DNA of 64,000 bases, taken from NCBI GenBank assembly GCA_016192065.1, contig JACPUX010000067.1, positions 1 through 64,000 of the forward strand. The letters are read 5' to 3'. Each line of letters starts with the position of its first letter. The stretch's first letter is position 1. Of this stretch, positions 34,102 through 41,742 are shown piece after piece. This DNA comes from Betaproteobacteria bacterium. GTDB lineage: Bacteria; Pseudomonadota; Gammaproteobacteria; Burkholderiales; Casimicrobiaceae. Position numbers and translations under genes: made by a program. The notes beneath the pieces are model-generated. The model was not told the DNA's origin, ran no database searches, and saw only the letters and a program-made list of their open reading frames with translations.

Positions 34102-35730
34102 ATGCCCTCCATCCTCTTGAACCCTCGCGCGAGCAGCGTGCCCCGTTGGCTGATACCAGCGGAGCGCGCGGTGGCGGGCATCGAGGCGCTCTTTGATCGA
34201 GCCTTCGGTTCGGCCGAGAATCCACTGCATCAACTCGGGGCGCTTTCCTTCTACCTCTTCTGGATCGTCGCCGCCAGCGGCATTTATGTCTATGCCTTCT
34301 TCGACACCTCGGTGGCGGGGGCTTACCGTTCGGTGGAGGCGCTCACCCACCAGCAGTGGTACTTGGGCGGAGTCATGCGCAGCTTGCATCGCTACGGCTC
34401 GGACGCCTTCGTGCTCACCATGGCGGCACACTTGCTGCGTGAATTCGTCAAGGGTCGCTGGCATGGCTTTCGCTGGTTCTCCTGGCTCACCGGAGTGCCA
34501 CTGATCTGGCTGGTCTATGCCTCGGGGCTGGGCGGCTACTGGCTGGTCTGGGACGAATTGGCGCAGTTCTCGGTCATCGCCACGGCGGAGTGGCTTGATT
34601 GGCTGCCCATTTTTGGCGAGCCGATCGTGCACAATTTCATCGGCCGCGGCGCCACCACGGACCGCTTTTTCTCGCTCTTGATCTTTCTGCACATCGGCAT
34701 TCCGCTGCTGCTGCTCCTGCTGATGTGGATTCACATCTACCGCTTGAGCCACGCCCGCACCAACCCCACCAGGCAACTGGGCCTGGCGGTGTTCGCGGCG
34801 CTCCTGTTGCTGTCCTTGTTCAAGCCGGCGCTGAGCGGCGGCCCAGCCAACCTCGATGCGGTGTCGTCCGCGCTCGACTTGGACTGGATCTACATGTTCG
34901 CCCATCCGCTGATGTACCTGCGCTCGCCAGGTTTTCTGTGGGTCGCCACGGCGGGGTTCACGCTGCTGCTCGCGCTCCTGCCCCTGCTGCCGCGGCCGCG
35001 ACCCGAACCCAAGGCGGAAGTGGATCTCGACCATTGCAACGGTTGCTCGCGTTGTTTCGACGACTGTCCCTATGTCGCAATTACCATGGTGCCACGCAGC
35101 GACGGCGCGCCCCATTTGCGGCAAGCCCAGGTGGACCCTGAGCTGTGCGCCAGTTGCGGCATATGCGCGGGCGCCTGCCCGTCCTCCACGCCGTTCCGCA
35201 CTCAAGCCCAGCTGAAAACGGGCATCGATTTGCCCAGGAATTCGGTGCAGGCCTTGCGTGCTAAACTCGAAGCGGCCTTGGAGGAACTGGCGGGAGCTGC
35301 GCCGGTCGTGGTGTTCGGCTGTGATCACGCGGTACCGGTGACCGCCTTGTGCGCGACCAATACGGCATGCATCAGCCTGCCGTGCGCGGGGATGCTGCCG
35401 CCCTCCTTCGTTGACTACGCCCTGCGCAATGGGGCCGACGGGGTGTTGGTCACCGGCTGTGGCGCGGGCAATTGCAACTTCCGCCTGGGCAACCAGTGGC
35501 TGGTGGAAAGACTGGAAGGCAAACGCGAGCCGCGTCTGCGCCCGGCGGTGGACCGGGAGAGGGTGCGCGTGGAGTGGTTCGACCGTCATCAGGGTGCGGA
35601 ACTGAGCGGGGCTTTGGCCCAGTTTCGGGCGGCGCTGCCGGCGCGCCCCCTGGCCCCAGAAGGGCGGGAGATGTTCTGGAAAGAACGCCGAAAAACCGAG
35701 GAACCCGGGCGCGATGAGTCGAGCGACTGA
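34102..35730 (+). CDS. Cytochrome b - 2x[4Fe-4S] - MvhD-like fusion
   Basis: A 542-residue protein. Residues 1-290 are a cytochrome b domain paralogous to that at 31556 (His96 in SLHRYGSD, His110, then FLHIGIP and WIHIYRL). Two [4Fe-4S] motifs follow: CNGCSRCFDDCP from Cys312 and CASCGICAGACP. Residues about 405-490 resemble MvhD/FlpD (VVVFGCDHA, CISLPCAGMLPPSF, GVLVTGCGAGNCNFRLGNQW), the subunit that links hydrogenase or formate/NADH modules to heterodisulfide reductase. It overlaps the next gene by 17 bases, so it probably delivers electrons to that enzyme. Confidence 0.88.
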   Translation: MPSILLNPRASSVPRWLIPAERAVAGIEALFDRAFGSAENPLHQLGALSFYLFWIVAASGIYVYAFFDTSVAGAYRSVEALTHQQWYLGGVMRSLHRYGSDAFVLTMAAHLLREFVKGRWHGFRWFSWLTGVPLIWLVYASGLGGYWLVWDELAQFSVIATAEWLDWLPIFGEPIVHNFIGRGATTDRFFSLLIFLHIGIPLLLLLLMWIHIYRLSHARTNPTRQLGLAVFAALLLLSLFKPALSGGPANLDAVSSALDLDWIYMFAHPLMYLRSPGFLWVATAGFTLLLALLPLLPRPRPEPKAEVDLDHCNGCSRCFDDCPYVAITMVPRSDGAPHLRQAQVDPELCASCGICAGACPSSTPFRTQAQLKTGIDLPRNSVQALRAKLEAALEELAGAAPVVVFGCDHAVPVTALCATNTACISLPCAGMLPPSFVDYALRNGADGVLVTGCGAGNCNFRLGNQWLVERLEGKREPRLRPAVDRERVRVEWFDRHQGAELSGALAQFRAALPARPLAPEGREMFWKERRKTEEPGRDESSD

Positions 35731-37117
35731 ATCATTGAACACTACCGCGGCGCGGCCGCCCACGGGGCTCCTGGGAGGGCTGGCCGTGCCCGATGATGAA
35801 CGGCGGGGGCTCGCCCGGGCTTGGCTGGGTTTGGGGGTCTTCGCCCTGATCGCCTCGGGCGTGTTCTCGGTCTTGCTGGTGCTCTCGCGTACCCCGCAGG
35901 TGGCCAAGCTGATGCCGTTGACGGACTTCTTTCACGTCGCTTTGGTCGTACACGTCGATCTTTCGGTGCTGGTGTGGTTTTTGGCTTTTGCCGGGGCGCT
36001 TTGGAGCCTGCATGGTCCGCCGGTGTTGCTGCGTCTGGGGCGTGCCGCACTCGCCTTGGCTCTGGCGGGTACCGCAATCATGGTGCTGGCGCCGTTCTTC
36101 GGCGGCGGCGGTCCCTTGATGGCCAATTACATACCGGTCCTCGATGAACCGATGTTCCTTTCCGGCCTGGCGGCATTCGGTCTGGGCATCGCGCTCTTGG
36201 TGTTGCGCACCATGGCGACCGCTGTCCTGACAGCGGGGCGCGGCGCCGCCGGTTTCGGGCTCGAGGCCGCGGTACTGGCCACTGCCATCGCCCTGGCGGC
36301 CTTGGTCTGGTCCTATGTCAGCTTGCCGCGTTTCATCACCGGCAAGGACTACTACGAGCTGCTCTTCTGGGGCGGCGGGCATGCCTTGCAGTTCACCTAC
36401 GCACTGTTGATGCTGGTGGCCTGGTTGGTTCTTGCCCAGGCGATCGACGCGCCCCTGGCGCTGCCCGAGCGGGTGACCAAGCTGCTGTTTGTCCTGGGGG
36501 TGGGACCGGTGCTGCTGGTTCCGGGCGTCTATATCCTGCACGATGTGCGTTCCGGCGAGTTTCGCGGCTTGATGACCTGGCTGATGCAATTCGGTGGCGC
36601 CCTGCCCATGGCGCCCTTCATGCTCGCCGCTGGCTGGTCGTGTTGGCGGGCGCGTCGCCTGGGAGGGCGAGCGCGGCCGCTGCATGCGGCGCTGCTCGCA
36701 TCACTGGCGCTCTTTTCGGTGGGTGGCGTATTCGGGCTGCTAATCACGGAAAGCAGCACGCTCATTCCGGCGCATTACCACGGTTCGATCGTCGGAGTGA
36801 CTCTGGCCCTGATGGGGCTCGCCTATTACCTGTTGCCGCGTTTAGGCTACGCCGCCCCCGATTCCCGCGCCGCCGCTTGGCAACCCCTGGTCTATGCCGC
36901 CGGACAACTGCTGCACATCGGCGGCCTGGCTTGGGCGGGCGGGCATGGTGCGCAGCGCAAGGTGGCCGACGCGGTCGCCGGCGTCGCTTCTCTGGAACAC
37001 CAGATCGCCATGGGGGTAATGGGCCTGGGCGGCCTGATCGCGATCATCGGTGGCCTGCTCTTCTTGATCATCGTGTTGCGCGCGGTTCTCGCGCCCAAGC
37101 GTTGCGATGTCGCCTGA
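35714..37117 (+). CDS. Haem-copper superfamily subunit I with a His-Asp metal site (gNOR-like)
   Basis: A 467-residue membrane protein with about 12 helices. Visible ligands: low-spin haem His80 (VVHVDLSVLVWF) and His356, high-spin haem His354 (PAHYHGSIVG), non-haem metal His223 (GGGHALQFTY) and His276. Where oxidases have a second adjacent His, this protein has Asp277 (ILHDVRSGE). No HPxxY tyrosine is at the usual place; Gln226 is nearby. The His/His/Asp site is described for the gNOR family of predicted NO reductases. There is no cytochrome c subunit gene; the fused cytochrome b/Fe-S proteins are the likely donors. Confidence 0.85.
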   Translation: MSRATESLNTTAARPPTGLLGGLAVPDDERRGLARAWLGLGVFALIASGVFSVLLVLSRTPQVAKLMPLTDFFHVALVVHVDLSVLVWFLAFAGALWSLHGPPVLLRLGRAALALALAGTAIMVLAPFFGGGGPLMANYIPVLDEPMFLSGLAAFGLGIALLVLRTMATAVLTAGRGAAGFGLEAAVLATAIALAALVWSYVSLPRFITGKDYYELLFWGGGHALQFTYALLMLVAWLVLAQAIDAPLALPERVTKLLFVLGVGPVLLVPGVYILHDVRSGEFRGLMTWLMQFGGALPMAPFMLAAGWSCWRARRLGGRARPLHAALLASLALFSVGGVFGLLITESSTLIPAHYHGSIVGVTLALMGLAYYLLPRLGYAAPDSRAAAWQPLVYAAGQLLHIGGLAWAGGHGAQRKVADAVAGVASLEHQIAMGVMGLGGLIAIIGGLLFLIIVLRAVLAPKRCDVA

Positions 37118-38036
37118 GTTTGCCGCCACTTTTGGGCTCCAGCGGCGCCTGGCGACCGGATGCGCACTCCTGGTGCTGGTGGTGGTGGCCGCAAGCGCCT
37201 ACTTGCGTCTGGGACAGGCTGGTTTTTCCTGCGCCGATTGGCCGGCCTGTTTTGGCCGCATCGAGATCAACCAGCAGACCTTGGCACTGGAGCCGTTGGT
37301 CTTCTGGGCGCGGGTGGCGCATCGCCTTGCCGCCATGGGCGTCGCTGTGCTGGTGCTGAGTCTGGTGGTCCTGGGTTATCGTCAGCGCCGGGAGGACGCA
37401 CGCTCGTTGCGCCTGGCGCTCCTCGCCCTGAGCCTCACGCTCTTCCTGGCGGTACTGGGAAGGTGGACTCCCGGCACACGGGTGCCGGCCGTTACCCTGG
37501 GCAATCTCCTGGGTGGCTTTATGCTCCTGGCTGCGCTCTGGCGGTTGCGCGCCGCTCCCTCGGTCAGGCGGCAGGCGCATCCGGCGCGGGGCCTGCTCCT
37601 CCTTTGCGCGGTGCTCCTGGCCGGGCAGGTGGCACTGGGCGGGATGGTGAGCGCCAGCTTCGCCGGTCCAAGCTGCCCCGGATTTCCCGGCTGCGGGCCA
37701 CAAGGCATGGAAGTGCGTGCCGAACTCTTCAATCCGTTTCGCAGCATCGCGCTTGACGCCGCGGGCGTGGCCGAGCGGCCCGCGGGTCTGGCCGGGCTGG
37801 TGGTGGCCCACCGCTTACTCGCCCTGATCTTAAGCGTGGCGCTCCTGAGTCTAGCCTGGCGCTTGTGGCAAGCTCCCCGCCCGGAACGCGGCCTGGCCGT
37901 GCGACTGTTGGTCTTAATCGGCCTGGCTTATGGGCTGGGCGTTGCCACCGCGCTCACGGCGCCGCCCCTGGGGTTGGTGTTTGGGCACAATTTCGTCGCC
38001 GCCCTGTTGGTTCTGACCCTGGCGGACGCCGCCTGA
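37107..38036 (+). CDS. CtaA-like protein with degenerate active site
   Basis: A 309-residue eight-helix protein of the CtaA/COX15 family. The Cys pairs typical of CtaA are kept (Cys42/Cys48 in FSCADWPACFG; PSCPGFPGCG). But the catalytic Glu three residues before the first haem His is Arg69 (ARVAHR, His72), and the second haem His of the N-terminal half is Asn133 (TLGNLLGG). The C-terminal half keeps both His (VAHRLLAL, FGHNFVA). It is unlikely to make haem A and may be an assembly or electron-transfer factor. It overlaps the gNOR-like gene by 11 bases. Confidence 0.85.
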   Translation: MSPEFAATFGLQRRLATGCALLVLVVVAASAYLRLGQAGFSCADWPACFGRIEINQQTLALEPLVFWARVAHRLAAMGVAVLVLSLVVLGYRQRREDARSLRLALLALSLTLFLAVLGRWTPGTRVPAVTLGNLLGGFMLLAALWRLRAAPSVRRQAHPARGLLLLCAVLLAGQVALGGMVSASFAGPSCPGFPGCGPQGMEVRAELFNPFRSIALDAAGVAERPAGLAGLVVAHRLLALILSVALLSLAWRLWQAPRPERGLAVRLLVLIGLAYGLGVATALTAPPLGLVFGHNFVAALLVLTLADAA

Positions 38037-38060
38037 ATCGGTGTCACCGGGCGCGCGGGC

Positions 38061-38927
38061 TCATTCGAGGTTTTGCACCTGTTCGCGCATTTGCTCGATC
38101 AACACCTTCAGTTCCAGGGCGATCTGAGAGAGTTCGGCATCCACCGACTTTGACCCCAGCGTATTGGCTTCGCGATTCAGTTCCTGCATCAGGAAGTCCA
38201 GGCGCTTGCCGGCGTTGCCCCCAGCCTTCAGGACGCGCCGAACCTCACTGACATGCGCCGACAAACGCGAGACTTCCTCGGCGACATCGGTTTTGGCGGC
38301 GAACAAGGCCAACTCCTGGCGCAGCCGCTCTTCGTCGGCTTCGAGGGCGGCCTCGCGCAGCCGCGCCGCGAGCTTTTCCTGGTAGGCCGCCTGAATGGCC
38401 GGCAGACGCGGCGCGACCCGTGCCACCAGGGCGCTCATGCCGGCGAGGCGTTCCTCGATCATGGTCACCAGTTTCGCGCCCTCGCGGCCGCGGGTAGCGG
38501 TGAGATCGGCGAGGGCCGCGTCCGCCAACTGGTCCACTGATTTGGCCAAGTCCTCGAAATTGGTCGCGGGCTCGACGACCACCCCTGGCCAGCGTAGGAT
38601 TTCCGCGGCGCCGAGGGGTGCCGCGCCGGGCGCGGTTCGGGCGATCTCCTGGGACAGTGCGTGCAGTTGCGCGACCAGCGGCGCGTTGAGGGCTAGACTG
38701 CGGGCGTCAGGCGCGGCGCGGTTGAAGACCAGACGGCACTCGACTTTGCCGCGGGCCAGGCGTCCACCGAGCTTCTCCCGCAGGGCGGGTTCCAGGGCGC
38801 GCAATTCGTCGGGCAGACGGATCGAGAGGTCGAGATAGCGGTGGTTGACGGCGCGCAATTCGAGTTGCACGCTGCCCGTGGGGAGGTCTCGGCTCGCCAC
38901 GGCGTAGCCGGTCATGCTCAGGATCAT
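38061..38927 (-). CDS. yicC: YicC-family endoribonuclease
   Basis: A 288-residue protein with the family start MILSMTGYAVASRDLP and the conserved end (GKRLDFLMQELNREANTLGSKS, ELKVLIEQMREQVQNLE). YicC proteins are RNases that act in RNA turnover. It converges with the CtaA-like gene and is divergent from the protein kinase gene, separated by 106 bases that must hold both promoters. Confidence 0.93.
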   Translation of the reverse strand: MILSMTGYAVASRDLPTGSVQLELRAVNHRYLDLSIRLPDELRALEPALREKLGGRLARGKVECRLVFNRAAPDARSLALNAPLVAQLHALSQEIARTAPGAAPLGAAEILRWPGVVVEPATNFEDLAKSVDQLADAALADLTATRGREGAKLVTMIEERLAGMSALVARVAPRLPAIQAAYQEKLAARLREAALEADEERLRQELALFAAKTDVAEEVSRLSAHVSEVRRVLKAGGNAGKRLDFLMQELNREANTLGSKSVDAELSQIALELKVLIEQMREQVQNLE

Positions 38928-39033
38928 CGGATTTTTCCCAGGCCGGCTTTACTTTATCGCCGGGGTTGTCGAGAATGTATGCGTTAATCATAAACCGCGC
39001 AAGCCGGCGCGGGTGAAAGCGCGCGTTTTTCCC

Positions 39034-39993
39034 ATGGCAGGTCCGATCAACCAGGCGTTGCCCCCCAGTTACCAGTTGCTGAACTATCGCGTCGACAAGC
39101 AGATCAGTCGCGGCGGGTTCAGCATCGTGTATCGCGCCTTCGACGAGCACGGCAACACCGTTGCGATCAAGGAATACCTGCCCAGCGCCCTGGTCTTGCG
39201 CACCGAAGGCGACCTCGTGCGGGCCACTTCGGCGGAAAACCTCAACTCCTTTCGCTATGGCATGAAGTGCTTTTTCGAGGAAGGTAGGGCGCTCGCCAAG
39301 ATCAATCATCCCAACGTGGTGCGGGTACTGAATTTTTTTCGCGCCAACGAGACGGTTTACATGGTCATGCGCTACGAGCGTGGCCGAACCCTGCAACAGC
39401 AGATTCAGTACAAGCCCGAATCCCTGACCGAGCGTTTTTTGCGGCGGGTCTTCACCCAGTTGCTCACCGGCCTGCGCGAGGTGCATACGCACAAACTGCT
39501 GCATCTCGACATCAAGCCCGCCAACGTTTATTTGCGCCAGGACGGCACGCCGGTTCTGCTCGACTTCGGCGCCGCGCGCCAGACGCTCCAGGTGACCAGC
39601 CAGAGTCGGTTTGCGCCCATGTACACGCCGGGTTTCGCCGCTCCAGAACAGTACCGCGATCCTGACCGCCTCGGCCCCTGGACCGACTGCTATGGCATCG
39701 GCGCGAGCCTCTTCGCCTGTCTGGCGACCTTCGCGCCCCAGGCGGCGGATTCGCGCATCGAGGAAGATCACCTGGTCTCGGCCAAGAAGATTTGGGGGGG
39801 CAACTACTCCGACGATCTCCTGGAGGTCATCGACTGGTGTCTCAAACTCGATCCCCTCGAGCGGCCGCAGAGTGTGTTCGCTTTGCAAAAAGCGCTGCGC
39901 GAGGCGCCGCCCGAAAAGAAACGCCGTAGCCTGGTGGGGTTGATGCGCGCCAAGCTGTTCGCTGATTTCAAACTGAAACGGGGCAGTCTGTGA
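39034..39993 (+). CDS. Serine/threonine protein kinase
   Basis: A 319-residue soluble kinase. Glycine loop ISRGGFSIVYRAF, catalytic Lys in TVAIKEYLP, Glu in FFEEGRALAKI, catalytic loop HLDIKPANVYL (His-Leu-Asp in place of HRD), DFG in LLDFGAARQ and APE in FAAPEQYRD. There are no membrane or sensor domains. A PP2C phosphatase gene follows after 49 bases, so the two probably form a reversible phosphorylation switch. The targets are unknown. ATG 39034 is used because the upstream frame is unlike the family. Confidence 0.9.
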   Translation: MAGPINQALPPSYQLLNYRVDKQISRGGFSIVYRAFDEHGNTVAIKEYLPSALVLRTEGDLVRATSAENLNSFRYGMKCFFEEGRALAKINHPNVVRVLNFFRANETVYMVMRYERGRTLQQQIQYKPESLTERFLRRVFTQLLTGLREVHTHKLLHLDIKPANVYLRQDGTPVLLDFGAARQTLQVTSQSRFAPMYTPGFAAPEQYRDPDRLGPWTDCYGIGASLFACLATFAPQAADSRIEEDHLVSAKKIWGGNYSDDLLEVIDWCLKLDPLERPQSVFALQKALREAPPEKKRRSLVGLMRAKLFADFKLKRGSL

Positions 39994-40042
39994 TGGCGCC
40001 CCCGATCGCTTCCGAACCACTCCGGGCCGTGCAGGATAGGTA

Positions 40043-40966
40043 ATGCAGTTCACAATTTTTCAAGACAGCCGCAAGGGCGCGCGCAAGATCAACCAGGACC
40101 GTGTGGCGTATTCCTACAGTCGAGATGCCTTGCTGTTGGTCTGTGCCGACGGCATGGGCGGGCACTTCGGCGGCGAAATCGCCGCGCAGATTGTGGTGCG
40201 CCTGTTGGTGGAGCGTTTTCAGGCCGATGCCCGACCGGTGCTCAAGAATCCGCTCCTGTTCCTGCAAGACACCATGCTGCGCGCGCATTCGGCGCTGGGC
40301 CACTACTCGCGCCAGCTCAATCTCATGGAGTCGCCGCGCACCACCTGCGTAGCCTGCGTGGTGCAGCACAGCCACGCGTACTGGGTGCATGTGGGGGATT
40401 CGCGGCTCTACCTCATTCGTGACGGCCGGGTCATCATTCAAACGCGCGATCATTCCAAGGTGCAATACCTCGTCGATCAGGGGGTGATCACGCGCGAAGA
40501 GGCCGGTACCCATCCCGATCGCAACAAGATCTACAGTTGTCTTGGCGGCTCCCTCGACCCGGTGATCGATTTGTCGCGGCGCACACCGATCCTGTCCGGA
40601 GACGTGATCGTGCTGTGCTCCGACGGCGTGTGGAGCCAGGTCCATGCGGACGAATTCTGCGAAGTCGCGGCGCATCCGGCGATGCTTGCCGAGGCGCCCA
40701 AGCTCATGGCGGAGGCGGAACGCCGTGGCGGTGCCGAGGGCGACAATCTCTCCACCATTCTCATGCGCTGGGGACCAGAGCTGTCCGACGAAGCGGGCAC
40801 CACCACGACCATCACCGAAACCATGCCCGCGGGGCAGTTCGCCACCCAGGTCGATCGCCCCATGACCATCACCCAGCGCAAGGATGGCGTGCGCGAATTG
40901 ACCGACGACGAGATCGAGCAGGCCATTTCGGAAATTCAGGCGACCATTCGCCGCTACGGAAAATAG
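40043..40966 (+). CDS. PP2C-family protein phosphatase
   Basis: A 307-residue PPM-type phosphatase. Metal-binding motifs: NQDRVAYSY, LVCADGMGGHFGGE, WVHVGDSRLYLIRDG, VLCSDGVWSQV and EGDNLSTILMRW. A 50-residue C-terminal tail lies beyond the catalytic domain. It would reverse the action of the adjacent kinase. The dnaQ gene follows after 9 bases. Confidence 0.92.
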   Translation: MQFTIFQDSRKGARKINQDRVAYSYSRDALLLVCADGMGGHFGGEIAAQIVVRLLVERFQADARPVLKNPLLFLQDTMLRAHSALGHYSRQLNLMESPRTTCVACVVQHSHAYWVHVGDSRLYLIRDGRVIIQTRDHSKVQYLVDQGVITREEAGTHPDRNKIYSCLGGSLDPVIDLSRRTPILSGDVIVLCSDGVWSQVHADEFCEVAAHPAMLAEAPKLMAEAERRGGAEGDNLSTILMRWGPELSDEAGTTTTITETMPAGQFATQVDRPMTITQRKDGVRELTDDEIEQAISEIQATIRRYGK

Positions 40967-40975
40967 TCCGGGACC

Positions 40976-41689
40976 ATGAGCACTCCGCGTCAAGTCGTCC
41001 TCGATACCGAGACCACCGGCCTCGATCCGCGCCAGGGACACCGCATCATCGAAATTGGCGCGGTGGAGCTGATTAGCCGCCGCGCCACCGGCCAGCACTA
41101 TCATGTCTATCTCAATCCTGAAAGGGAGATCGATCCGGGCGCGACCCAGGTCCATGGCATGACCTGGGAGGATCTCAAGGACAAGCCGCGATTCGCCGAA
41201 GTGGCCGGTGGCCTGCTCGAATTCCTTGGTAACGCGGAAGTCCTGATCCATAACGCCTCTTTTGATTGCGGCTTCCTCGACCAGGAATTTGGCCTGCTGG
41301 GAATCGCCCCTTTGCGGGAGCACTGCTCAGGCATTATCGACACCTTGCGCATGGCCAAGGAACTTCACCCCGGCAAGCGCAACAATCTCGACGCCCTGTG
41401 CGAGCGCTACCAGATCGACAATGCCCGCCGCACCCTGCACGGCGCGCTGCTCGATGCCCAGTTGCTGGCGGAAATCTATCTGGCGATGACCCGCGGCCAG
41501 GAATCGCTGCTCATGGATTTGTCGCCCGCGTTCGTGCCGGGGGCGCAGGGGGGCGGTGGCGAGCGTCCGCCTGTGCGAGTGCTTGCCGCCAACGCCGGCG
41601 AAGCCGAGGACCATGTGAATTATCTGGCTTCGCTTCAGAAAGACAGCGGCGGACGTTGCGTGTGGCTCGCCGAGGCGCCTTTGTCATGA
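40976..41689 (+). CDS. dnaQ: DNA polymerase III epsilon subunit (proofreading exonuclease)
   Basis: A 237-residue DEDDh exonuclease. ExoI is VVLDTETTGLDP, ExoII is LIHNASFDCGFLDQEF, ExoIII is HGALLDAQLLAEIY. The C-terminal tail is where epsilon binds the polymerase subunit. It corrects replication errors within the Pol III core. Length and motifs match DnaQ closely; the placement 9 bases after the phosphatase gene suggests co-transcription. Confidence 0.92.
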   Translation: MSTPRQVVLDTETTGLDPRQGHRIIEIGAVELISRRATGQHYHVYLNPEREIDPGATQVHGMTWEDLKDKPRFAEVAGGLLEFLGNAEVLIHNASFDCGFLDQEFGLLGIAPLREHCSGIIDTLRMAKELHPGKRNNLDALCERYQIDNARRTLHGALLDAQLLAEIYLAMTRGQESLLMDLSPAFVPGAQGGGGERPPVRVLAANAGEAEDHVNYLASLQKDSGGRCVWLAEAPLS

Positions 41690-41742
41690 AACTGCAACAT
41701 CCGCTCGCCAAACTGTGACCTTGTTTTTGCCTCGCCCCTGCC

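Noticed and set aside
33745-35907. Minus-strand open frame opposite the cytochrome b fusion genes
   Set aside because: Its sequence is low-complexity Gln/Arg/Gly-rich, whereas the plus strand carries haem and Fe-S motifs in order.
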